Assembly (NCBI GenBank): GCA_021810685.1
Contig: JAJZII010000029.1
Coordinates: forward strand, 1 to 6,132
Direction of reading: 5' to 3'
DNA: 6,132 bases
DNA from: Microcaldota archaeon
GTDB taxonomy: Archaea > Micrarchaeota > Micrarchaeia > Micrarchaeales > Micrarchaeaceae
Position numbers and translations under genes: made by a program. Below, one piece after another: positions 1-5,496 of the stretch. Under the pieces are notes generated by a model. The model did no database searches and was not told where the DNA came from. It saw only the letters and a list, made by a program, of their open reading frames with translations. Position 1 is the stretch's first letter. Each line of letters starts with the position of its first letter.

Positions 1-1766
1 GAAGGCATGAGCTCCTCTCCCTGCTTTACAGCGAATTCCACGAACTCCTTAGCAATTACACCGTCTGCATATCCGCCTCCTTTGAATGCTCCGCTCCCCG
101 CCTCGTTCATCACGTCGAAAAGCCCTGACGCGACCTCCCTACTGACTGGTATGTCCTCTCCGCTCCAGTCCGGCACTGCAGCCTCTAGGTCGTCGGACGG
201 CTCAACGCTAAGCACGTCGTTGTCTATACTGACAACTCTCCACGGCAGCCCCTTTGTTATGAAGACCGAGCCCTCGTCTATTTTGCTCGATACGAAACGC
301 TCGTCCAGCGTCGATATGATGCGGTTGTTCGCTATGTTCCTGACAATGAACCTCTTCGTGTCAGGTATGACGCTGAGGTGCTCGTAGTAATACATGCGCG
401 TCCTGTTGCCAGAAGACACTGTCGTGCCGTCAAATCCTATCATGCGCTGTTCTGCCATGAACTTGAGTAGCACGTCCAGCTTCTCCCTGGAGAGGCTTGT
501 GAAGGCGTAGGACCGCCTCGTTATGGAAAGCACGTCGTCTATGCTGCATACTCCTTTGTCCAGCGCTATCCCACACGTCTGATTGGCTAGCACGTCCACC
601 GGTTCATCGTGCATCGCGAACCTCTCCAGTGCTCCCTTCTCAATGTTCCTGCAAATTGCATATGACTCCATCGCATCGATTATATTGGCTGCTATAATTG
701 TGCCGCGCGCCCTGCCTGACACTGTATGCCCACTGCGTCCAACGCGCTGCAGCAGCCTCAGCGCCTGTCTCGGCGATCCGTACTGCACCACAAGGTCAAC
801 GCTGCCGATGTCTATGCCGAGCTCCAGAGAGCTTGTGGCCACTATGCTCTTCAACTGCCCCTCCTTAAACATGTTCTCTATGCGTATGCGCTCCTCTTTG
901 TCGAGCGAGCTGTGGTGCACGCCTATGCCCCCGAAGGACCTTGCGTTGTTTAGATAAAGGAGTCTGCTGCCTAGCGCCTCCACTATCTGCCGCGTGTTGG
1001 CGAATATCAGCGTAGACCTCGACCTGGATACGAGCTCCGATATCTCATCCAGCCTCGCAAGCGCAGCCGCATCGAGTCCGAACTTGTCAGCCATAGCGCT
1101 CATGTCGCGACCAGTGCGCCTCGGCATGCTTATGTTTATAGCGAGGTCTTTGCGCCTCCCAACCACCGCGCTCTCGCACGGTCTCGAGCCGCAGAGGAAC
1201 AGCTTAACAGCTTCGGTATCGCTTATCGTTGCGCTGACGCCAATGCGCTGGAACCCCGGTGTTTTCTCCTCAAGCCTCTCCAGCGCCATCGACAGCTGCA
1301 CCCCTCTCTTGTTGTAATAGAGCTCGTGCACCTCGTCGACAATGACATGTCTAACATTACCCAGTGCCCTTCCCATATACTTCGTCGGGAGTATGCTCTG
1401 CAGGGTCTCAGGTGTGGTTATGAGCAGCATCGGCGCCTTTCTGCTCTGTCGGCTGCGCTCCTTCTGTAGCGTGTCCCCGTGCCTTACAGCGACTGTTATT
1501 CCTACTGCCCTGCAAATACCCTCCATGCGCTTTATCATGTCGCGGTTCAGGGCGCGCATCGGCGTTATGTAAAGCGCCTGTATGCCGTCCTGCTTCCCGG
1601 AGCGCAGCATTGAATCCAGCACAGGAAGCAGCGCGGCCTCGGTTTTGCCAGACCCTGTGGGCGCCACCACCAAGCAGTTGACGCCCATAGAGATTATCGG
1701 CAGCGCAAGCTTCTGTATGTCGGTGTAGTGCGGAAAGGCCTTAAGGAACACGTCGTATACCGTCAT
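1..1766 (-). CDS. lhr: Lhr-type ATP-dependent DEAD/DEAH helicase, 3' end beyond window
   Basis: Superfamily 2 helicase of the Lhr group, expected to use ATP to unwind nucleic acid in repair or RNA metabolism. The window holds 588 codons without a stop; the C-terminal part lies beyond the left edge (archaeal Lhr proteins are usually some 850-950 residues). Visible motifs: Q-like YTDIQ (14-18), Walker A APTGSGKT (35-42), TPMRALNRD (68-76), TTPETLQ (117-123), DEVH box (144-147), SAT (178-180), TLIFANTR (252-259), ATSSLELGIDIG (310-321) and QRVGRSGH (340-347). After these comes the Lhr winged-helix region with EPVDVLANQ (388-396), then the DEAD-associated/beta-barrel region: IPDTKRF (467-473), LDERF (487-491), GLPWRVV (506-512), PDWSGEDIPVS (532-542). 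The ATG at 1766 is chosen because GAGGT at 1778-1774 stands seven bases upstream; the in-frame GTG at 1772 is too close to it. All motifs are intact. Which Lhr subgroup (aLhr1, aLhr2) it belongs to is not resolved. Confidence 0.93.
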   Translation of the reverse strand, partial: MTVYDVFLKAFPHYTDIQKLALPIISMGVNCLVVAPTGSGKTEAALLPVLDSMLRSGKQDGIQALYITPMRALNRDMIKRMEGICRAVGITVAVRHGDTLQKERSRQSRKAPMLLITTPETLQSILPTKYMGRALGNVRHVIVDEVHELYYNKRGVQLSMALERLEEKTPGFQRIGVSATISDTEAVKLFLCGSRPCESAVVGRRKDLAINISMPRRTGRDMSAMADKFGLDAAALARLDEISELVSRSRSTLIFANTRQIVEALGSRLLYLNNARSFGGIGVHHSSLDKEERIRIENMFKEGQLKSIVATSSLELGIDIGSVDLVVQYGSPRQALRLLQRVGRSGHTVSGRARGTIIAANIIDAMESYAICRNIEKGALERFAMHDEPVDVLANQTCGIALDKGVCSIDDVLSITRRSYAFTSLSREKLDVLLKFMAEQRMIGFDGTTVSSGNRTRMYYYEHLSVIPDTKRFIVRNIANNRIISTLDERFVSSKIDEGSVFITKGLPWRVVSIDNDVLSVEPSDDLEAAVPDWSGEDIPVSREVASGLFDVMNEAGSGAFKGGGYADGVIAKEFVEFAVKQGEELMP

Positions 1767-1773
1767 CGGCACT

Positions 1774-1778
1774 ACCTC
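1774..1778 (-). promoter_or_regulatory. Shine-Dalgarno site of the lhr gene, abutting the upstream stop codon
   Basis: Read on the minus strand, GAGGT directly follows the TGA stop (1781-1779) of the surface-protein gene and lies seven bases before the helicase ATG. This matches the archaeal anti-Shine-Dalgarno. It decides the helicase start and suggests that ribosomes terminating on the upstream gene re-initiate here. Confidence 0.75.
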
Positions 1779-3773
1779 TCATTTGGCGCCCTTCCTGCGC
1801 CTCAACTCAGCAACTGTAATCACGATAACCAGCGCCCCTGCAGCCAGTATAGCGGCTATGACTAGCGGCGTGAAGAATATCAGGTTGACCATGCTTCTGT
1901 TCTCTGCAAATATCGGTTCGGTGATTCCCTGGTAGCTCGCACTTCCGATTACGTAGCCGTAAGGCACTTCGGCGAAAGTCACTGCGCCTTTGCTCCCGAG
2001 GCTTCCTGAATAGGTGCTGCCGTTCTTGAACGAGAGGTCCACCGAGGCGTTCAGCGGCTCGCCGAATATGTTGGTGGTGAGGAGCGTCACGCTGTACATC
2101 GGCAGCCCAATTGTGATTGTTCCTGGCGCCGCTAGCCTAAACGTAGAGTTGATGCTCAGGTTCAGTCTGCCGTATCTGGCTTCCGTCACAGTATAGTTCC
2201 TGCCTGTGAAGACGAAAGAGGTAGAGTTGAGGCGCTCTCCGTTTGCGTAGATGTAACTTACGTTGACTAAGTTGCCTGACACATCAACATACCTAAAGCT
2301 TGCGAGAACCTGTGGCAGGAATATCGCCCCGAGCATTATGCTTCTGTCCACCTTGAAGTAGCGGCTCTCGTTAGTGTTGCCGTCGCTCCAGCTGCTGAAA
2401 GCGATCCGATGTGTGCCGTCTACAGGCACACTATAATTGCTAAGGTAGACCTGTGCTGTGCTGTTCGCATCATACCACCCGTTGCCGTACACGCTCCCAT
2501 ATTGCGAGGTCGCGTTGACGAGGTACTGTATGGTCCACTTCGCGCTCACGCTTTCGGGTCCGGCCATCACTACGGTCGACTGGAGAGCCGAAGAGCCGTC
2601 GCTCCATAAAGAGAACTTGGCCCTCTCCCCATAGCCGATGGCCAGCATTCCGGTCTGCAGGCCGAAACTGGCAGTGCTGTTAGCATCGTACCATCCACTA
2701 CCAATTGCATGATCGTACGCGCTGGTAACGTTAAGGTAATACTGCACCGTCCAAACAGCAGTTTCAGTGATATTGCCATCCATCGTCACAGTTACAGAGG
2801 CGCTTGGGCCTGTATATGAGCCGCTGCCACTGCCCCTCCAGCTGTTGAACATATACCTTTCGACTGGGGATACGTTGATTTCGGCAGGAGCGCTCAGTTG
2901 TACCTTGGCATATGCGGTGTAGTTGGTGACCCTGCTTATGTTGCCATACTCCGAGTCCACCTTGAGTGTGTATCCTATGCTCCATAGTTGCGTGTAGTTC
3001 GCCAGCTGCGGAAGCCCCGAACCCACCTCAAAATAATTGGTATACTGGGACACCTCCCTGATTCCGTAAGGGTTATGGAGTGTTGTGTCGCTTCCCGCGC
3101 CGTAACCTATGTAGCTGTAGCCTGTTGGTACCAGCCTGTACGCGCCGTCCTTATACATCATGAGGTTCCTGAACTTCACCGGGATCATGTAGGCGCTGTT
3201 GCTATTGGAGTTTGCGTCCTCCGCAAAGGCTGTGACAGGGTTCGCGTCAGATCCAGAAGCGCCGAGCGCTGCGCTTCCCACTCTCTTACTGTTGAACCAG
3301 AAGTTCCACGTGTTGCCCGAGGAGTTGAACGCGTAGGTGTTGAAGGTGCCGTTGGCTCCAACGGAGTCGTTCGGTCCGATGCTGCCGTAGAAGTTGTCTC
3401 CAGTGCTGCCTGAGGGGAAGTACTCCCAGAACCATGTCGGCACTCCTGCTTGCAGGTACACCTGTCCTGTGCATGACCCGCCAGGAGTGCAGTTTGTCGG
3501 GTAGTCGCCGCTCTCGTTCGGAACCTCATAACCTGCCTGCACGAATGCACCGTTGCTAAGCGTCTCGCCTGTCCAGAATCCGTACGAGCCATACGCGGTC
3601 GTATTCTGTGGAAATACGGTTTCTATCTGCACCGAGGCACCGTTGTTGAACGCTGAATCGGTAGAGCCTCTCATTCCAGTCTGGAACCAGTACTGTGCGC
3701 TTGCTATGCCAGCCAGCGCCACGAGCGCTACTGCTGCAACGAACAACGCGGCAATAGGACTGCGGTTACCCAT
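1779..3773 (-). CDS. Secreted, C-terminally membrane-anchored surface protein with eqolisin (G1)-like domain and InlB-like repeats
   Basis: 664-residue cell-surface protein without a firm family name. Parts in order: signal peptide 1-26 (hydrophobic core 7-24, likely cleavage after ASA); beta-rich domain about 27-215 resembling eqolisin acid peptidases (see separate entry); a Tyr/Gly-rich linker 216-267; three repeats of about 70 residues (268-488) of the divergent InlB B-repeat type; a beta region 489-558; an Ig-like or carboxypeptidase-regulatory-like segment 559-615; one transmembrane helix about 634-655; and a short basic tail ending RRRKGAK. The bulk should therefore sit outside the cell. 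It contains about 25 N-X-S/T sequons, consistent with an archaeal S-layer or surface glycoprotein. The ATG at 3773 follows GGTG at 3784-3781 by seven bases, and the gene starts four bases after the deacylase stop. Role is open: surface acid peptidase, adhesin or S-layer component. Gene and topology are secure; the catalytic role is inference. Confidence 0.93.
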   Translation of the reverse strand: MGNRSPIAALFVAAVALVALAGIASAQYWFQTGMRGSTDSAFNNGASVQIETVFPQNTTAYGSYGFWTGETLSNGAFVQAGYEVPNESGDYPTNCTPGGSCTGQVYLQAGVPTWFWEYFPSGSTGDNFYGSIGPNDSVGANGTFNTYAFNSSGNTWNFWFNSKRVGSAALGASGSDANPVTAFAEDANSNSNSAYMIPVKFRNLMMYKDGAYRLVPTGYSYIGYGAGSDTTLHNPYGIREVSQYTNYFEVGSGLPQLANYTQLWSIGYTLKVDSEYGNISRVTNYTAYAKVQLSAPAEINVSPVERYMFNSWRGSGSGSYTGPSASVTVTMDGNITETAVWTVQYYLNVTSAYDHAIGSGWYDANSTASFGLQTGMLAIGYGERAKFSLWSDGSSALQSTVVMAGPESVSAKWTIQYLVNATSQYGSVYGNGWYDANSTAQVYLSNYSVPVDGTHRIAFSSWSDGNTNESRYFKVDRSIMLGAIFLPQVLASFRYVDVSGNLVNVSYIYANGERLNSTSFVFTGRNYTVTEARYGRLNLSINSTFRLAAPGTITIGLPMYSVTLLTTNIFGEPLNASVDLSFKNGSTYSGSLGSKGAVTFAEVPYGYVIGSASYQGITEPIFAENRSMVNLIFFTPLVIAAILAAGALVIVITVAELRRRKGAK
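2310..2972 (-). repeat. Three tandem InlB-like beta repeats (residues 268-488 of the surface protein)
   Basis: Repeat 1 spans about residues 268-342, repeat 2 343-414, repeat 3 415-488. Each begins with a Y-x-(L/V)-x-(V/A) strand, has a central aromatic segment and ends with a strand of the form A-x-W-T-(V/I)-Q-Y or similar. The motif F-(N/S)-x-W occurs in all three (309-312, 387-390, 459-462), followed by S-D-G in repeats 2 and 3. GWYDANSTA is shared exactly by repeats 2 and 3 (360-368, 432-440). The pattern matches divergent InlB B-repeat (Flg_new_2-like) modules that form stalks in surface proteins. The DNA of repeats 2 and 3 has diverged at synonymous sites, so the duplication is not recent. 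Repeat 1 is the most degenerate. Confidence 0.75.
3129..3695 (-). other. Predicted eqolisin (peptidase family G1)-like beta-sandwich domain, residues 27-215 of the surface protein
   Basis: Comparison with fungal eqolisins as I remember them (scytalidoglutamic peptidase, catalytic Gln53 and Glu136). The domain shows in the same order: a strand plus V-P-like segment (VQIETVFPQ, 48-56), W-T-G (67-69) for W-V-G, A-F-V-Q-A-G (76-81) for A-I-L-Q-T-G, W-F-W-E-Y-F-P (114-120) for W-Y-E-W-Y-P, a region ending F-A-E-D (183-186) for I-I-E-D, and a following P-V-K-F strand (198-201) for A-V-E-F. Gln79 and Glu185 would be the catalytic pair. The spacing from the Glu of the WEY/YEW motif to the second Glu is 68 residues here against 67 in the remembered sequence. 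Between Gln79 and Glu117 there are about 22 extra residues, with a Cys95-Cys101 pair. This could also be a non-catalytic concanavalin-like domain. Confidence 0.5.
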
Positions 3774-3777
3774 TCCG

Positions 3778-4572
3778 TTACACCCTGTCGTAATCTATGC
3801 CAAGCTCGCCGAGCCCTCTTATTATGCTATCTCTTTCGGCAGCATTTATGCTTTTCCATTCTATAACTGCCTTCTCCGGCTTCATATCCGACCTAGTGAA
3901 CGCCTGGGCAAGCATCCCTGTCTCAGCCACGTAATACTTCGGCATTATGTGCGCGAAGGCGTATTTGCCTTCGAGCGCCAGCCTGGTGAACTTCTGTGAA
4001 TAGTGCATGCCGCCTATGCCGACCGCCACCGTGTCGAACTCCTGCGCGCGCTTCTCTACAAGTGCCTCGTTGGCAGCGTTGGCAAGCACGGCCGCAAACC
4101 TCTTGTCGGCTATGACGCTGTCGTTCCCCCCCACCTCAATGAACATCGAGGGCGTCACCAGCAATGGTCCGTGGTGCGTTGCCTCATATACAACGTCAAG
4201 GCCATCAGTCCCGGCTCTTTTCAGCGCCGCAAGCACGGCGAGCATTCTTGCAGGTGACGAATAGCTGAGCTGCCGCGGCACGCCACCAAGGTCGGCCTTG
4301 CCCGACCAGTTACCTTCGGCGTGCACGGTGAACGATGCGACGCCTTTCTCGCTTCTGTGCTTGCTCAGGAAGACCAGTAAGTCAGTTTCGACCATGTCAT
4401 CCAAGAACCCCGCATCGACCATGGCAGTGTCAAGCTCCAGCATTCGCACGCCTTCCGAGCCGTATACTGCGTGGCCTTTGATGCTGCCTAGCTCCGAGAA
4501 GCCTGCCGCTTCCCTCAAGCTGCTTGCGGCGTTCTCCGACGCAACGTCCTGCTTCGAATACACTATCATCAT
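3778..4572 (-). CDS. dtdA: D-aminoacyl-tRNA deacylase, archaeal/plant DTD2 (GEK1) type
   Basis: Hydrolyses the ester bond of D-aminoacyl-tRNAs such as D-Tyr-tRNA, so that the tRNA is recycled and D-amino acids stay out of proteins; a cytosolic, metal-dependent enzyme in known archaeal members. Counting from the second Met (4569), the 263-residue chain shows the family blocks: S-K-H-R-S (69-73) with a following T-V-H-A-x-G-N-W (81-88), E-A-T-H-H-G-P (129-135), E-V-G-G (145-148) and V-G-I-G-G-M-H-Y-S (183-191). The conserved histidines at 71, 83, 131, 132 and 189 are present, and length is normal for archaeal members. Two ATGs stand in tandem (4572 and 4569); family members begin close to this M-I-V-Y segment, so the 25-residue extension to a TTG at 4647 is unlikely, as it would cross the promoter. 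No Shine-Dalgarno precedes the ATGs, so a leaderless or short-leader transcript is likely. It is the first gene of the leftward operon. Confidence 0.93.
   Translation of the reverse strand: MMIVYSKQDVASENAASSLREAAGFSELGSIKGHAVYGSEGVRMLELDTAMVDAGFLDDMVETDLLVFLSKHRSEKGVASFTVHAEGNWSGKADLGGVPRQLSYSSPARMLAVLAALKRAGTDGLDVVYEATHHGPLLVTPSMFIEVGGNDSVIADKRFAAVLANAANEALVEKRAQEFDTVAVGIGGMHYSQKFTRLALEGKYAFAHIMPKYYVAETGMLAQAFTRSDMKPEKAVIEWKSINAAERDSIIRGLGELGIDYDRV
3781..3784 (-). promoter_or_regulatory. Shine-Dalgarno site of the surface-protein gene inside the end of the deacylase gene
   Basis: On the minus strand GGTG forms part of the last two sense codons of the deacylase gene, just before its TAA stop at 3780-3778, and lies seven bases before the ATG at 3773. 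The four-base gap and embedded signal point to translational coupling of the two genes. Confidence 0.65.
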
Positions 4573-4598
4573 ATAGAGAAGGATGCGCCGGCAGAAGC

Positions 4599-4606
4599 TA
4601 AAAATA
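4599..4606 (-). promoter_or_regulatory. Candidate TATA box for the leftward operon (proximal)
   Basis: Minus-strand TATTTTTA centred about 30 bases before the first deacylase ATG (4572). With the usual archaeal TATA-to-start distance of about 26 bases, transcription would begin near 4576 and give an almost leaderless mRNA. That fits the pyrimidine-rich, Shine-Dalgarno-free sequence before the ATG. It competes with the better TATA match at 4632-4639. Confidence 0.4.
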
Positions 4607-4629
4607 CTGCCGTGCAGGTCTGCCCGCAA

Positions 4630-4651
4630 GCAATATAAATTGCTCAAGCAA
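4630..4651. promoter_or_regulatory. TATA-like element within nested inverted repeats in the divergent intergenic region
   Basis: The perfect inverted repeat GCAAT-ATAA-ATTGC (4630-4643) encloses an AT-rich core that reads AATATAAA rightward and TTTATATT leftward, a near-consensus archaeal TATA box. The ATTGC arm also pairs with a second GCAA at 4648-4651 across TCAA. Used leftward it would place a start near 4610 (leader about 38 bases to the deacylase gene); used rightward near 4662 (leader about 106 bases to the RNHCP gene). The symmetrical arms could be an operator that occludes TBP. Evidence is positional only. Another small palindrome, GCAG-GT-CTGC, lies at 4614-4623. Confidence 0.4.
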
Positions 4652-4767
4652 ATTCATATCAGTGGTCATTTGTCAGCGGAACGCGTAGGAGCGTGCTTCG
4701 TGCACCATACCTGCATATCTGACTTCAGGGTCGATTCTGCACCTGGCAGGCTGCGAGGCGTACGTGC

Positions 4768-5085
4768 ATGAGTGCCGAAACCCCGAGACACTTCACCCGC
4801 AGACAGGAGGACTTCACGTGCTCGCACTGCGGTGCAAAAGTCGGAGGGACAGGGTACACAGACCACTGCCCAAAGTGCCTGTGGGGTATGCATTCAGACA
4901 TCAACCCTGGAGACAGAGCGTCGCAGTGCCGTGGCGCGACGATGCCGGTGTCAACCTCATGCGACCGCGATGGCACCTATACTATAACGTACGTGTGCCT
5001 GAAGTGCGGCATACGCAAACACTTCAAGCAGGCCGCTAACGACGCCGAGGCTGTTCTGGTGCGCCTCCTTGACGCCAAGTTCTAA
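4768..5085 (+). CDS. Small RNHCP-type zinc-ribbon protein
   Basis: 105-residue cytosolic protein of the RNHCP-domain kind; the molecular function of this family is unknown. The chain has a Cys-x2-Cys at 18/21 (FTCSHCG), H-C-P-K-C at 33-37, a GDRASQC segment ending at Cys54, M-P-V at 59-61, and a second Cys-x2-Cys at 77/80 (VCLKCG). The layout suggests one zinc site from Cys18/21 with Cys34/37 and perhaps a second using Cys54, Cys77 and Cys80. The name-giving R-N before HCP is T-D here. A nucleic-acid or ribosome-associated role is often guessed from such ribbons but is not shown by the sequence. The ATG is the first Met after an in-frame TGA at 4720-4722; a weak GAGG at 4755-4758 lies nine bases upstream. 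It is transcribed away from the deacylase gene and ends 54 bases before nuoA. Confidence 0.85.
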   Translation: MSAETPRHFTRRQEDFTCSHCGAKVGGTGYTDHCPKCLWGMHSDINPGDRASQCRGATMPVSTSCDRDGTYTITYVCLKCGIRKHFKQAANDAEAVLVRLLDAKF

Positions 5086-5098
5086 GCGTACGCCAAAC

Positions 5099-5106
5099 AT
5101 ATAATA
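5099..5106 (+). promoter_or_regulatory. Candidate TATA box for the nuo operon
   Basis: ATATAATA in the 54-base gap between the RNHCP gene and nuoA, centred about 38 bases before the nuoA GTG. A start near 5128 would leave a leader of about 12 bases. Since nuoA lacks a clear Shine-Dalgarno, a short leader is plausible. Read-through from the RNHCP gene is the alternative. Confidence 0.45.
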
Positions 5107-5139
5107 ACCTAACAACGCAATCCGTTATGACGTGGTTCC

Positions 5140-5496
5140 GTGCTATACGACTACATAGCGCTTGCGTTCTTCGTCCTCTTCGCTGTATTCATACCGGCGT
5201 CCTTTCTGCTGACTTCGAAGATGCTGCAGAGGCCGCAGAGGGGCAACCCTGTAAAGAATGCGCCCTACGAGAGCGCAGAGAAGACAACTGGCTCGGCCCG
5301 CGACCTGGACATCGAGTACCTGCCATTCTTCATGCTCTTCCTTCCGTTCGAGGTGGCTGCGGTGCTTCTCCTAGTATGGGGGCCGGTCGCCAGCACTGCC
5401 GGCAGGACCACCGGCTTACTAATGATTGGCATGCTCGTCATGGCGAGCGCCCTGGCCATAGCTGGCTACTACATGATTGGTGAGAGGCATGCCTGA
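5140..5496 (+). CDS. nuoA: NADH-quinone oxidoreductase subunit A (complex I membrane subunit)
   Basis: 118-residue membrane subunit of the NuoA/ND3 family, sitting where the peripheral and membrane arms of complex I meet. Three hydrophobic helices are visible at about 4-26, 60-80 and 92-112. The loop between helices 1 and 2 carries the family signature P-Y-E-S (42-45) and G-S-A-R (51-54), then helix 2 with F-E-V-A (70-73) and a conserved Trp80. Where E. coli NuoA has F-D-V-E, with two acidic residues, only the first is acidic here (Glu71) and the second is Ala73; prolines 62 and 69 are also unusual in helix 2. The GTG start is forced: an in-frame TGA stands at 5128-5130 and no earlier start exists. 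No Shine-Dalgarno is obvious. The end overlaps nuoB by eight bases, as expected for one operon. Confidence 0.92.
   Translation: MLYDYIALAFFVLFAVFIPASFLLTSKMLQRPQRGNPVKNAPYESAEKTTGSARDLDIEYLPFFMLFLPFEVAAVLLLVWGPVASTAGRTTGLLMIGMLVMASALAIAGYYMIGERHA
5479..5483 (+). promoter_or_regulatory. Shine-Dalgarno site of nuoB within the end of nuoA
   Basis: GGTGA lies five bases before the ATG at 5489 and inside the last codons of nuoA. It favours this ATG over the in-frame TTG at 5477, which would add only four residues and would itself overlap the signal. Confidence 0.7.

Noticed and set aside
7..1572. Several plus-strand open frames opposite the helicase (7-387, 583-957, 994-1317, 1342-1572)
   Set aside because: The minus strand encodes a continuous helicase with every SF2 motif in order; the plus-strand translations are Ser/Leu-rich antisense shadows with no recognisable motif.
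2988..3999. Plus-strand frames of 141 and 148 codons (2988-3413, 3553-3999)
   Set aside because: They are antisense to the surface-protein and deacylase genes, cross the gene boundary and lack a Shine-Dalgarno or domain signature.
4573..4647. N-terminal extension of the deacylase to TTG 4647
   Set aside because: The 25 added residues are Cys/Leu/Arg-rich, unlike family N-termini, and overlap the likely promoter.
4675..4767. tRNA-like or C/D-box-like stretch in the divergent intergenic region
   Set aside because: A GGTCGATTC-like string recalls a T-loop, but the flanking bases do not form the required 5-bp stem and no acceptor or anticodon stem pairs; no convincing box C/D pair is present.
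5127..5483. 118-codon frame starting at ATG 5127
   Set aside because: It is a shifted frame over nuoA with no hydrophobic helices; the frame from GTG 5140 gives a clear NuoA.
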